Shown piece after piece: positions 9,395-17,233 of a stretch of 64,000 nt of DNA. The translations under genes were made by a program, and so were the position numbers. The stretch lies in assembly GCA_965276835.1 (NCBI GenBank), contig OZ255631.1, positions 1,116,001 to 1,180,000 of the forward strand. Direction: 5' to 3'. Below the pieces are notes generated by a model, which had not been told where the DNA came from, did no database searches, and saw only the letters and a list, made by a program, of their open reading frames with translations. Position 1 is the stretch's first letter. Each line of letters opens with the position of its first letter. The stretch is from BOG-932 sp965276835 (GTDB lineage: Bacteria; Pseudomonadota; Alphaproteobacteria; BOG-932; Roseiterribacteraceae).

Positions 9395-9894
9395 AGATTC
9401 AACTCCAATTTCTCGTCGTCCGATGCGGGGCAATTCGGCGCCGGATCGGCCGTGACGCCGTCGATGAATTTCTTGAGAAGACGGGTGAAGGTCTCGGCCT
9501 CGTCTTGGGTAAACTCGGTCAGCGCGCCGTTCAGCAGCCCGACCACCGTGGGCACCAGCGAGTTGACCATGGTGAGGCCGTCCGGCGTGATACCGATCTC
9601 GACCGTCCGGCGGTCGGCACGGTTGCGCCGCCGCTCGATCAGGCCGCGCTGTTCCAACTGGTCCAGCACGCGGGTCAACGCGCCGCTGTCGTGGCACATG
9701 TCGCGCGATATCTCGGCGGCCGTGCTGGCAAGGCCGTCGCGCAACTGCATCAGGACGATCCACTGCACGAAGGTGACGGCGCGACGGTCGAATTCGGCCT
9801 CGACCCGCGCGGTCATCAGGTTGCGCGCCCGGCGGATCAGATAACCGATGCTGCCGCGCACCGTATAGGTTCCAGAAGTGTAGAAATCCGCCAT
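9391..9894 (-). CDS. MarR-family repressor of the emrAB operon
   Basis: This 167-residue winged-helix regulator carries ISRDMCHDSGALTRVLDQLEQRGLIERRRNRADRRTVEI, the recognition helix and wing of MarR/EmrR proteins. It is the first gene of marR-emrA-emrB with 4-base overlaps, so it most likely represses its own operon and is released by drug binding (inference from family and context). A palindromic sequence lies just upstream of its start. Confidence 0.9.
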   Translation of the reverse strand: MADFYTSGTYTVRGSIGYLIRRARNLMTARVEAEFDRRAVTFVQWIVLMQLRDGLASTAAEISRDMCHDSGALTRVLDQLEQRGLIERRRNRADRRTVEIGITPDGLTMVNSLVPTVVGLLNGALTEFTQDEAETFTRLLKKFIDGVTADPAPNCPASDDEKLELNL

Positions 9895-9910
9895 TTCGCT
9901 GCCTCGGCGA

Positions 9911-9928
9911 TAACTGCTTCGGCAGTGA
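9911..9928. promoter_or_regulatory. Candidate MarR operator
   Basis: The inverted repeat ACTGC-TTCG-GCAGT at 9913-9926 extends to 7-bp arms with one mismatch. It lies 17 bases upstream of the marR ATG. The position and symmetry suit autoregulation by the dimeric MarR protein; this is inference. Confidence 0.4.
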
Positions 9929-10244
9929 TATGGGCGTATTGCCGGGCGGCGTCAAGCCGAGCTGACTGTGATTTTTACATGCTCCCAGGCTGCATGGGTT
10001 ATCGCGCCCACGACCCCGCGGTACGGCGAAATCCGTTCAGCGATATCGAAACCAGAAAGATCGACGACAGAGACGTAACGCCCCTACCCCGTAACGCCAG
10101 CCCCGGATGGGAATCCTTCTGTTAGTGACGGTACACTAGGGATGCCAGCAGGGCGGCGGCTTGCAGTCGGGAGCGCCTGGCTTTCATGCAGAACGAAATC
10201 CGCGCGAAACGTCGCCGGAATGCGATGGCTGAAAGATTGTAATT

Positions 10245-10259
10245 TCGTAACTTTTACGA
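10245..10259. promoter_or_regulatory. TTACGA inverted repeat in the 9895-10390 gap
   Basis: The 496-base gap between marR (leftward) and the pepSY gene (rightward) shows no convincing gene. It contains TCGTAA-CTT-TTACGA at 10245-10259 and a further TTACGAAAA near 10298, both upstream of pepSY. Such repeats could bind the response regulator whose remnant lies after pepSY, but no regulator can be assigned from sequence alone. Confidence 0.35.
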
Positions 10260-10390
10260 TGAGGAAAAGCGTAATGCGCATCTGAATCGGCGTACATTAC
10301 GAAAATACAATCCGTTACTGAGCTGATCTCAATGTTGCCTCCCCAGGTTGAGGATGGGCACAAATTCGTGCACCAACATAGGAGCTAACG

Positions 10391-10699
10391 ATGAGTAACT
10401 TCGGGAAGGCGCCCGTCTTCGGTGCAGTCGCATTGCTGCTGACGGCAGGAACAGCGTTTGCCTACACAGGGAGCGAATTCGCCAAGGACGCGAAGGTCAG
10501 CCTGGAGCAGGCGCGAGCAATTGCCGTCAAAGCGGCCCCGGGCCGGATTACGGACGAGGAGCTGGAGCGGGAAACGGGCGGAAGCGGTTTGCGCTATTCG
10601 TTCGACATTGCGATCGGGAAGGTGACCCATGAGGTCGGAGTCGACGCGAAGACCGGCGAACTACTCGAAAACTCGATTGAGAGGGCACACCCCGATTGA
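10391..10699 (+). CDS. Secreted PepSY-domain protein
   Basis: The 102-residue protein starts after AGGAG spaced 7 bases from the ATG. Residues 1-24 form a signal peptide ending in TAFAY. The rest is one PepSY domain: VSLEQARAIAVKAAPGRITDEELERE, then SFDIAIGKVTHEVGVDAKTGELLE. Single PepSY proteins are periplasmic and often sit beside two-component systems. Here a truncated response-regulator start follows at once, so the gene is probably the surviving first cistron of a pepSY-regulator-kinase operon. Confidence 0.88.
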   Translation: MSNFGKAPVFGAVALLLTAGTAFAYTGSEFAKDAKVSLEQARAIAVKAAPGRITDEELERETGGSGLRYSFDIAIGKVTHEVGVDAKTGELLENSIERAHPD

Positions 10700-10705
10700 A
10701 AATTC

Positions 10706-10743
10706 ATCATTGGATGGCTCCCCTCCGCCAGCCATCCAATGAT
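10706..10743 (+). other. Perfect 14-bp hairpin between pepSY and regulator remnant
   Basis: ATCATTGGATGGCT at 10706-10719 is exactly complementary to 10730-10743, with a 10-base loop. No T-run follows, so it is not a classical terminator. It may be an mRNA-stabilising or attenuating structure between the first and second cistron. Confidence 0.6.
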
Positions 10744-10778
10744 CTACGCGAGGCCGAGACGTCAATTGGAGGAAGTAT

Positions 10779-10919
10779 TTGCGCATCCTTGTGATTGAGG
10801 ACGATACCGAGACTGCGGAATATCTGACGGCCGGCTTGAGGGAGGAGCGGCACAATGTCAGCTTTGCGCATAATGGGCGAGATGGCCTGTTCCTAGTTGG
10901 CCGCTCTAACGCCCAATAG
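10779..10919 (+). pseudogene. Truncated OmpR-family response regulator (N-terminal 46 residues)
   Basis: From a TTG at 10779 behind a GGAGGA ribosome site the frame reads RILVIEDDTETAEYL and ends with NGRDGLFLVGR. This is the first part of an OmpR/PhoB-type receiver domain, including the acidic pair but not the phosphorylated Asp. Coding homology stops at about 10905 and a stop follows at 10917-10919. The remainder of the receiver, the DNA-binding domain and any kinase gene are absent. The break coincides with the end of the vapC gene on the other strand, so a deletion or insertion linked to vapBC probably removed the rest. Confidence 0.8.
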
Positions 10920-11307
10920 AGGCAATGTCCGTCAACGGAAAGTCATTGCCCTTGAACAAGAGAGCCGTGCCTAGCACGGCGGCGCAGGCATAGGCGAAGC
11001 AATCGCCCATATTGAGACCCGCTGGATGACGACCTTTGCCAAAGCGCGAAAAGGCGCGGAGCGCATCGCGGGAGATTGCATCCGTGATCGGGATCACTTC
11101 TGCGCCGGTTTCTTCCAAAAAGCGGTCGAGAAGGCCTTCCGCCTGAGACGGCGGAATATTGCCGATGCGCGCGAGACCTGCGACCGCTTCGTAAACTGCA
11201 ATGCCCGAGGTCCATACCTGCGGGGCACGGCCAAGTTTCTCCGCCAGCTCCGCCCCATCGGAGTCGCCGGTCAATATGGCGATCATCGCCGAGGCATCCA
11301 GAAACAT
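10906..11307 (-). CDS. vapC: VapC-type PIN-domain toxin
   Basis: This 133-residue PIN-domain ribonuclease has MFLDASAMIAIL with the first acidic residue Asp4, Glu40 in VYEAV, and Asp102 in NMGDCFAYA. These are the acidic residues that bind the catalytic metal in VapC toxins. The start shares one base with the vapB stop (TGATG), the usual coupling of antitoxin and toxin. Its 3' end runs 14 bases into the regulator remnant on the other strand. The RNA target is unknown. Confidence 0.92.
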   Translation of the reverse strand: MFLDASAMIAILTGDSDGAELAEKLGRAPQVWTSGIAVYEAVAGLARIGNIPPSQAEGLLDRFLEETGAEVIPITDAISRDALRAFSRFGKGRHPAGLNMGDCFAYACAAVLGTALLFKGNDFPLTDIASIGR

Positions 11308-11549
11308 CAGTCCTCGCCGGACAGATCGTCGAAGAACGCCTTATCTGCGGGCAATCCGCCGGGTTGAGACAACTTGGAAAACGCCGCCTGGATCGGCTTC
11401 AACCGCTGGACCAAGGGGACGCGTGCCCGCTCACGCTCATAGGCTTGTTCGACAGAGTCACGGATTGTGTCGGTCAAAGTCTTACCCGTCAGTTTCGCCA
11501 GCCGTCGAACCGCACCGTCGGTCGCCTGATCTCGGATGTGAAAAGCCAT
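11307..11549 (-). CDS. vapB: VapB-type antitoxin (Rv0623/PSK family)
   Basis: The 80-residue protein begins MAFHIRDQATDGAVRRLAKLTGKTLTD, the ribbon-helix-helix-like N-domain of Rv0623-type VapB antitoxins. Its acidic C-tail ends DDLSGED and would block the VapC active site. The gene precedes vapC with a 1-base overlap. An almost ideal palindrome lies 13 bases upstream of the start, which fits autorepression by the VapBC complex. Confidence 0.9.
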   Translation of the reverse strand: MAFHIRDQATDGAVRRLAKLTGKTLTDTIRDSVEQAYERERARVPLVQRLKPIQAAFSKLSQPGGLPADKAFFDDLSGED

Positions 11550-11561
11550 GCTTGATGCCCT

Positions 11562-11597
11562 GCAATCTAGATGGTTTATAAATATGATCTAGATTGC
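11562..11597 (-). promoter_or_regulatory. vapBC operator and likely promoter
   Basis: GCAATCTAGAT at 11562-11572 and ATCTAGATTGC at 11587-11597 are perfect 11-bp inverted arms, each containing the palindrome ATCTAGAT. The AT-rich 14-base spacer reads TATTTATAAAC on the vapB strand and can hold the -10 element. The site lies 13 bases before the vapB start, a typical autoregulatory position for type II toxin-antitoxin operons. Confidence 0.8.
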
Positions 11598-11624
11598 GGG
11601 ATAATCAAGAATCTTTGCGCTTGG

Positions 11625-11798
11625 TCACGCGTAATCAGGCTCCGCCTGCGCGATGTCCTCGATCACGGGCCGGCCGTCGATAAACCGGCCAGTGACCATG
11701 ACGGCTTCGACCTCCGGGATATCGTCGTTGTGGCATTTGCAGGTCCACGAGTAGCCGATGTCCCCGTCCGCGGTGAAACCGTTGCCCGTCAAAGTCAC
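11625..11798 (-). CDS. Small hypothetical protein (57 aa)
   Basis: A GTG at 11798 opens a 57-codon frame with a plausible soluble sequence, including TGNGFTADGDIGYSWTCKCH and MVTGRFIDGRPVIEDIAQ. The CKC/Cys-His group could bind metal. It lies in the same frame as the 45-residue ORF upstream, separated by one stop codon and a few residues, so the two may be pieces of one gene. The family is not recognised. Confidence 0.4.
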   Translation of the reverse strand: MTLTGNGFTADGDIGYSWTCKCHNDDIPEVEAVMVTGRFIDGRPVIEDIAQAEPDYA

Positions 11799-11813
11799 GG
11801 ATTCGGCACTCGT

Positions 11814-11951
11814 TTAGATGGCGTAATCGTCCAGGCCGACCCATTGGCCCCCGTGTCGCGCCTTGATCGCCTCGTGGATGGGGTGGGTTTTGAGATCGAT
11901 CGCCGCCACGGCGCTGAGGATGTCGGCGATTTTTCGGTCTTCGTCGGTCAT
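11814..11951 (-). CDS. Small hypothetical protein (45 aa)
   Basis: The ATG-to-TAA frame encodes an amphipathic 45-residue protein starting MTDEDRKIADILSAVAAIDL and ending WVGLDDYAI. The codon choice looks coding, and this frame is more protein-like than the longer arginine-rich frame overlapping it. It may be cotranscribed with the 57-residue ORF downstream. No function can be assigned; the setting is accessory DNA beside vapBC. Confidence 0.4.
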   Translation of the reverse strand: MTDEDRKIADILSAVAAIDLKTHPIHEAIKARHGGQWVGLDDYAI

Positions 11952-12101
11952 GATGGCCTGTCAGCAGGGGCTGGGATTCCACCTGCTGCTCTGTGGGACG
12001 CCCAGGGGGGGAGCGACGCAAGATCGCCGAGCTTAACAACGACCGGCCGCCGGAAACTCGGACGCTGATATCAGGCTGTAGAGCAGCCCGGGACGACCCC
12101 C

Positions 12102-12143
12102 AAACAAAAAGGCCGCTCCCCCATTTGAGAACGGGGAAGCGGC
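12102..12143 (-). terminator. Intrinsic terminator downstream of tmk
   Basis: Read on the minus strand, GCCGCTTCCCC pairs with GGGGGAGCGGC across a short loop and is followed by CTTTTTGTTTG. This is a strong Rho-independent structure about 210 bases past the tmk stop. It would end transcripts of the cell-wall/tmk operon before the accessory block. A smaller GCGCCA-CAA-TGGCGC hairpin lies at about 12159-12173. I see no gene in 12144-12354. Confidence 0.75.
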
Positions 12144-12354
12144 TGAGTCTTCGGCTTGCGCCACAATGGCGCGACTATACGACGCCTCGGCCTGTATATT
12201 ATTCCACGCACGAATTTGGAAAATTCTGGAAAAAGGTTCGTCCCGGGGAGCGGCCACCCGAAGGCCGGCCGTCTTGGAAAGTTACGAATCTGCCCCGTCC
12301 GGTCGCGTTGGTTTTGCTTTATGACGGCTGGAAATCGAGTGGGCGGGCGTCCGG

Positions 12355-12990
12355 TTACGTCAGCCCGAGCCGGCTTCCGACCGCCTGCTTGAGGGCCGCG
12401 AACACTGTATCGATCGGTTGGTCCGCCGAGATCACCGCGCAGCGCCGGGGCTCGGCGGCCGCGATGGCGTGAAAGCCGGCGCGCACGCGGTCGTGAAAGG
12501 CTTCGTTCATCCGTTCATAGCGGTCTTCGTTGCCCGGCCGGGCGGCCGTGCGTGCAAGCCGGGTTTCCGGCAGGACGTCCAGGATCAGGGTCAGGTCCGG
12601 CGTGAAGTCGCCGAGCACGGTGCGGCGCAAGCCTTCTATGGCGGTCAAGTCGATGCCCTGGCCATAGCCTTGATAGGCCAGGGTGGAATCGATGAAGCGG
12701 TCGCAGATGACCCAGCGTCCGCTCTCCAACGTCGGCAGGATCAGGCGGGTGAAATGCTCGCGGCGGGCGGCGAAGTGCAGCAAGGTCTCGGTCAGCGGAT
12801 CCCACCGGCCGACTTCGCCGGTGACCAGCAGGTTGCGGATGTCTTCGGCGCCCGGCGTGCCGCCCGGTTCGCGCGTCAATGTCGCCGCGATGTCCTTGTC
12901 CGCCAGCCACGCCGCCAGCAGGCGGGCCTGGGTCGACTTGCCCGCGCCCTCACCGCCTTCAAGCGTTATGAAACGGCCGCGATCCGTCAT
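12355..12990 (-). CDS. tmk: Thymidylate kinase
   Basis: The 211-residue kinase phosphorylates dTMP to dTDP. It has the P-loop ITLEGGEGAGKSTQ, the DR motif CDRFIDSTLAYQG and the lid region around TAARPGNEDRYE. I chose the ATG at 12990 (MTDRGRF), 4 bases after the carboxypeptidase stop; longer frames add arginine-rich sequence overlapping that gene. Its usual partner holB is displaced by 5.8 kb. Confidence 0.96.
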   Translation of the reverse strand: MTDRGRFITLEGGEGAGKSTQARLLAAWLADKDIAATLTREPGGTPGAEDIRNLLVTGEVGRWDPLTETLLHFAARREHFTRLILPTLESGRWVICDRFIDSTLAYQGYGQGIDLTAIEGLRRTVLGDFTPDLTLILDVLPETRLARTAARPGNEDRYERMNEAFHDRVRAGFHAIAAAEPRRCAVISADQPIDTVFAALKQAVGSRLGLT

Positions 12991-12994
12991 GCCG

Positions 12995-14212
12995 TCAGTG
13001 CTTCGCTTTGGCGTTATCGGGAGCCTTCGGCGCAGGCTCGGCATCGGACGCCGCGTCGGGGCGCCCGCCCATCAAATAATGCACGGCCATTCCCAGCCGC
13101 GGGAAAAAGCCGAGCCTTTGGACCGCCGATGCGGTCTTGAGCGGGAATTCCTGATCGGGCTGGCCCGGCACCGAAACGATCAGCTTTCCGACCTCCTGCC
13201 CTGCCGCGATCGGCGCCTTGACGGTTTCGGGCATATGAACGACGGCCTTCAGGCCTTTGCGCTCGTCGAAGCTCATGGTGACGGCGACAGGTTGATCGGT
13301 CACCAGCGGCACGGTGGGCTCGGCGCCTTCCCAGGTGACGGCGTGCTCCACCGTGTCGCCCGGCTTGAACAGCGTGTAGGCCTTGAATTCGTTGAAGCCG
13401 TAATCCAGCAGCGCGCCCGGATCGTCGGCGCGGGCTTGCATGCTGGGCAGGCCGTTGACCACCGCGACCAGCCTGCGGCCGTTGCGGATGGCGGAGACCG
13501 TCAGGCCATAGCCGCCGGCGTCGGTATGGCCGGTCTTCAGCCCGTCTACGCCTGAGCCGGCATGATAGAGCAGCGGGTTGCGGTTGCCCTGCTTGATGTT
13601 GTTGTAGGTGAATTCCAGTTCGCCGAAGAAATGGTAATATTCGGGGAAGTCGGTGATGAGACGCTCGGCCAGCGTCGCCAGGTCGCGGGCCGTCGAATAA
13701 TGCTCCGGGTCAGGCATGCCGGGCGGGTTCGTGAAATGGCTGTTGGTCATGCCCAACTGCTGCGCCTTGGCGTTCATCTCCGTCATGAATTCGGGCACCG
13801 AACCGGCGAGGCCCTCGGCCAGCACGATTGTCGCGTCGTTGCCTGATTGGATGACCACGCCGCGAATCAGATCCTCGACCTTCACCCGGGCGTTGACCGG
13901 CAGAAACATCGACGATTCGTCGTGCTTGTAGGTCTCGTGCCATGCGTTTTCGCTGACCGTGAACTCGTCGTCCAGCTTGATTTTGCCGGCCTTCAGCGCG
14001 TCGAAGACCATATAGATCGTCATCATCTTGCTCATCGACGATGTCGGCATGTGCTGATCGGCGTTCTTTTCATACAGCACGCGATGGCCGGTCATGTCGA
14101 CCAGGATCGCCTGCTTGCCCGAGCTTTCGAACGCATAGGCGGCGCCGGAAATCAGCAAAGCGGCGGCGACAGCGGCGCCGGCGAAAAGTCTTGGGACTGG
14201 CTTGCTCATCAT
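12995..14212 (-). CDS. dacC: Serine-type D-Ala-D-Ala carboxypeptidase (class C low-MW PBP)
   Basis: This 405-residue periplasmic enzyme trims pentapeptides in peptidoglycan. A signal peptide ends near AAYA-FES (residue 27). The motifs are SxxK at Ser59-Lys62 (SSMSK), SGN at 123-125 and KTG in GLKTGHTDAGG. A C-terminal PBP5-like beta domain follows, then an Ala/Pro/Lys-rich tail that could be a membrane anchor region. Start at the ATG pair 14212/14209; 14233 is possible. It lies between rlpA (27 bases) and tmk (4 bases). The exact dac paralogue is uncertain. Confidence 0.93.
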   Translation of the reverse strand: MMSKPVPRLFAGAAVAAALLISGAAYAFESSGKQAILVDMTGHRVLYEKNADQHMPTSSMSKMMTIYMVFDALKAGKIKLDDEFTVSENAWHETYKHDESSMFLPVNARVKVEDLIRGVVIQSGNDATIVLAEGLAGSVPEFMTEMNAKAQQLGMTNSHFTNPPGMPDPEHYSTARDLATLAERLITDFPEYYHFFGELEFTYNNIKQGNRNPLLYHAGSGVDGLKTGHTDAGGYGLTVSAIRNGRRLVAVVNGLPSMQARADDPGALLDYGFNEFKAYTLFKPGDTVEHAVTWEGAEPTVPLVTDQPVAVTMSFDERKGLKAVVHMPETVKAPIAAGQEVGKLIVSVPGQPDQEFPLKTASAVQRLGFFPRLGMAVHYLMGGRPDAASDAEPAPKAPDNAKAKH

Positions 14213-14239
14213 GAACCTTCGTTCGCTAAACATAATCGA

Positions 14240-15277
14240 TCAATCGACGACAATCTTCGCGCCGTCGGCGCCGGCGCCGACCACGCGCGACAGGGTGGCG
14301 TCCGCCTGGTCGACATTGGCGATCGGGCCGACCCGTACCCGATAGAATGTTTTGCCGTTGACGACGGCCTGGGTGATCTGCGCGTTGCCGACGCCGCGCA
14401 ACTTGGCCAGCATGCGCTGGGCGTTGTCGGACACGCCGAACGAGCCCGCCTGCACATAGATCGCGGTCGGATGAACCTTACGCTGCTGTGCCACCGGCGC
14501 CGGCAGGAACAGGCCGCCGACATCCTCGCCCTTGACCTGCTGCGCCGGCAAGGCGCGTTGCAGCACGCTCTTTTCGTCCACCACCGCGACGGCGGGCGGC
14601 GGGGCCTGCTCCTGGGCATATTGCGCCGATGGCGGCGGCGCCAGCGGCTCGGTCTCGGTCGGGGTTGCGCCGGGGCGTGTATAGGTCGGCGTGCCGGGCG
14701 GCGGCGGCGGCGGCCGATCCGGATCGATGCCTGCGATATCGACGGCCAGAACGCCTTGTTTGGCGGCCGAGGCGAGCAGCTTGCTCGCCTCGGCCATGAT
14801 CTGCACCCGCACCTTCGCCGTGCCGACCTTCTCGTAACCCAGAAGCTGTGCTCCGCGCCGCGACATGTCGATGATCCGGTTGCGGACATAGGGGCCGCGG
14901 TCGTTGACCCGGACGATGATCGATCGGCCGTTGTCCAGGTTGGTGACCCGCACCAGCGACGGCATCGGCAGGGTCTTATGCGCCCCCGTCACCTGGTTCA
15001 TGTCATAGAGCTCACCGTTGGCGGTTCTGAGGCCGTGGAAGCCGGGCCCATACCAGGAGGCGATGCCGGTTTCGTCGTAATCATAGTCCTCGGCCGGCGT
15101 GTAGGTGACGCCGTCGATCGTGTAGGGCTGGCCGACTTTGTAATAGCCGCCCTCGTGCGGATTGCTGAGCGACACATGACGCGCGCCGCCGCCGCTGGTT
15201 CCGCCGCCTCCCCCGCCACCGCCACAGCCGGCAAGAAGCGCGATAACGGCGAGCAGCGCCCAATGACGGCCGCGCAT
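14240..15277 (-). CDS. rlpA: RlpA-like septal lipoprotein with SPOR domain
   Basis: The 345-residue outer-membrane lipoprotein has a lipobox LLAGC with Cys18, a Gly run, the RlpA double-psi barrel (GIASWYGPGFHGLRTANGE ... VRVNDRGPY), a long Pro-rich linker, and a C-terminal SPOR domain (YVQAGSFGVSDNAQRMLAKL) that binds denuded septal glycan. RlpA acts as a lytic transglycosylase or septal factor. I chose the start at 15277 because it opens directly on the lipoprotein signal. It overlaps the mltB-like stop by 1 base. Confidence 0.95.
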   Translation of the reverse strand: MRGRHWALLAVIALLAGCGGGGGGGGTSGGGARHVSLSNPHEGGYYKVGQPYTIDGVTYTPAEDYDYDETGIASWYGPGFHGLRTANGELYDMNQVTGAHKTLPMPSLVRVTNLDNGRSIIVRVNDRGPYVRNRIIDMSRRGAQLLGYEKVGTAKVRVQIMAEASKLLASAAKQGVLAVDIAGIDPDRPPPPPPGTPTYTRPGATPTETEPLAPPPSAQYAQEQAPPPAVAVVDEKSVLQRALPAQQVKGEDVGGLFLPAPVAQQRKVHPTAIYVQAGSFGVSDNAQRMLAKLRGVGNAQITQAVVNGKTFYRVRVGPIANVDQADATLSRVVGAGADGAKIVVD

Positions 15278-16242
15278 CAATTGCCGATCCCATCGGCCAG
15301 CAGGTTGATCGACAGGCCGAAATAGGTGGAGTGGTTCCACTTCATCAGCGTGCGGAAATTGTCGTAGACCAGGAAGGTCCGGCCCGCGGTGCCGTCGGGC
15401 GCGACGACGGAGGCGCGGATGGTGCTGACGGGCAGCTTGCCGCCGTCGACCCGGTGAACGCCCAGCGCCGCCCATTCGTTGATCGTGTGTTGCACAGGCA
15501 GGCCGACCATATCCGCGCTGAAGCGCGCCGGCAGCTTGACCTCGCGTCCCCAGCTTTCGTTACGCTTCCAGCCCAATGTCGCCAGGTAATTGGCGGCGGA
15601 GGCGAACACGTCGCCCTGGTTGTGCCAGATGTCGGGCTGGCCCGGATGCTGGAAATTGACCGCATAGTGCAAATAGGTGGAGGGCATGAACTGCACCTGC
15701 CCCATCGCGCCGGCCCACGACCCCTTCAGGTCGTCGGTCGTAAAGTCGCCATGCCCCAGGATCTTCAGCGCGGCGATCAGTTCGGCGCGGAAGAGGTCGG
15801 GGCGCCGCCCGTCGAACGCAAGCGTCGCCAGCGATTCCACCACTTTATAGTCGCCCATCGAGCCGCCGAAGCTGGATTCCGCCGCCCACAGCGCCATGAT
15901 GACCTTAGGCGGGATGCCGTAACGTTCCGACACCGCTTTCAACAATGCGCGGTTATCTGTTTTCAGCTTTCGGCCCTTCTCGACCCGTGCCGGCTGGACG
16001 ACCTTCGACAGGTAGGTTTCCAGCGTCATCGTGCTTTCGGGCTGCCGGTTGTCGAGTTCGATCACATGCGGGTTTGGCCGCAGCCCGCGCAGCGCGGCAT
16101 CCAGCGTCCCGGCCGGAACGCCCTGGGCCGCTGCATCATGGCGGAGACCGGCCAGCCAGGTGGCGAAATCCGTGTCGGCGGCATGGGCGGCGGGCGGAAG
16201 CGCCAGCAACAGAATAAGGATCGGAAGAAAGGTTCGTTTCAT
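15277..16242 (-). CDS. mltB: MltB-family lytic murein transglycosylase
   Basis: The 321-residue periplasmic enzyme has a signal peptide ending AAHA-ADT. The catalytic Glu122 is in WAAESSFGG, and GSWAGAMGQVQFMPSTY, typical of MltB/SltB1, follows. It cleaves glycan strands to 1,6-anhydro-MurNAc. It is soluble rather than a lipoprotein, as there is no Cys after the signal. It heads the run mltB-rlpA-dacC-tmk. Confidence 0.94.
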   Translation of the reverse strand: MKRTFLPILILLLALPPAAHAADTDFATWLAGLRHDAAAQGVPAGTLDAALRGLRPNPHVIELDNRQPESTMTLETYLSKVVQPARVEKGRKLKTDNRALLKAVSERYGIPPKVIMALWAAESSFGGSMGDYKVVESLATLAFDGRRPDLFRAELIAALKILGHGDFTTDDLKGSWAGAMGQVQFMPSTYLHYAVNFQHPGQPDIWHNQGDVFASAANYLATLGWKRNESWGREVKLPARFSADMVGLPVQHTINEWAALGVHRVDGGKLPVSTIRASVVAPDGTAGRTFLVYDNFRTLMKWNHSTYFGLSINLLADGIGN

Positions 16243-16544
16243 GCGGATGCCGGCTTTTGGTCGGGAACAGCGGTAACGAACGGACAGGCGGCTTCGCGCC
16301 GCCCGCGACTCGTCCGGTGCGGTTCATGATAGGGCAGTTGGCCCGTGGGCGGGAGGCAAAGCGCACTGGGTCCGCATGCCGCGCCGTGGTCGGTTTCTTT
16401 AGCCGGAAAACGCACATTGGCGGCTTTGTGGGGATATTGCCTGTGCAATGGCGGTTAAGCGCATGTTTGTTATTGCTAATTCGCCGCGACTGGACCAATC
16501 TGGCCTTTCAATTCGCGAAATATCAACTGGGAAGGGAGAACCTT

Positions 16545-16985
16545 ATGATGAAGGGCTTTACAATCGGAGCAACTGCCGCTTTGGCTCTGGTCTTCGCCGT
16601 TTCCGCCGCGCAGGCGGACGTCGTCACCTACAAGGCCAAGCTGGACGGCAAAAGCGAATCGCCGGCGACCGACAGCAAGGGCACCGGCACGGCCAAGCTG
16701 TCGTACGACACCACGACCAAGCACCTGACCTATATGCTGACCTATAAGGGCCTGACCGACGCCGTTGCCGCGCACTTCCATGGCCCGGCCGATGCCGGCG
16801 CCAATGCCGGCGTGGAACTGCCGATCACCTTCGGCCCGTCGCCGATCAAGGGCGAAGCCGACCTCGACGACGCTAAGGCGGCCGACCTCGCCGCCGGCAA
16901 GTGGTATGTGAACGTCCACACCAAGGCGAACCCGGCCGGCGAAATCCGCGGCCAGGTCGAACCGACCAAGAAGGCCAAGAAATAA
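16545..16985 (+). CDS. Secreted CHRD-domain protein
   Basis: The 146-residue protein starts at ATGATG after GGGAGAA. A signal peptide (to about AAQA, residue 25) precedes one CHRD domain, with YKAKLDGKSESPATDSKGTG, the HFHGPADAGANAGVELP loop and NPAGEIRGQVEP. Bacterial CHRD proteins are periplasmic or extracellular and of unclear function. The gene stands alone with its own terminator. The 300 bases before it show nothing else definite. Confidence 0.9.
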   Translation: MMKGFTIGATAALALVFAVSAAQADVVTYKAKLDGKSESPATDSKGTGTAKLSYDTTTKHLTYMLTYKGLTDAVAAHFHGPADAGANAGVELPITFGPSPIKGEADLDDAKAADLAAGKWYVNVHTKANPAGEIRGQVEPTKKAKK

Positions 16986-17027
16986 TAAGATGGCGGCGGG
17001 ATAACCGTCGCCCATTGTCAGCCTCGA

Positions 17028-17062
17028 AAGGGGGCCGTCGCTTCTGGCGCGGCCCCCTTGTC
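17028..17062 (+). terminator. Intrinsic terminator of the CHRD gene
   Basis: AAGGGGGCC at 17028-17036 pairs with GGCCCCCTT at 17051-17059. The structure lies about 40 bases past the stop codon and has a short T-rich exit. Confidence 0.7.
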
Positions 17063-17143
17063 ATGTCTGGGCCACAAAACCCGGCCAACAGGCCTTAGCC
17101 CGCCGTTTATTTTTCCCCCCTGCCCTGATATCAAAGCCGCGCC

Positions 17144-17233
17144 GGACGGGTGGTCGAGTGGTTGAAGGCTCCGGTCTTGAAAACCGGCGAGGGTGCAAGC
17201 TCTCCGTGGGTTCGAATCCCACCCCGTCCGCCA
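17144..17233 (+). tRNA. tRNA-Ser (UGA), CCA encoded
   Basis: The 7-bp acceptor GGACGGG pairs with CCCGTCC, followed by G and an encoded CCA. The anticodon loop CTTGAAA sits between CCGGT and ACCGG and gives anticodon TGA. A long variable arm and the T-loop GTTCGAATC complete a class II serine tRNA of 90 nt. The DNA just downstream is mobile-element debris, so this tRNA 3' side may have been an insertion site. Confidence 0.97.

Noticed and set aside
8288..9844. 518-residue rightward frame
   Set aside because: Antisense to emrA and marR, which have clear domains; composition is typical of a shadow frame.
11635..12039. 134-residue leftward frame rich in Arg, Pro and Gly
   Set aside because: Low-complexity basic composition; another frame of the same strand gives two more protein-like small ORFs.
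15331..16329. 332-residue rightward frame
   Set aside because: Antisense to the mltB-like gene with its catalytic Glu and signal peptide.
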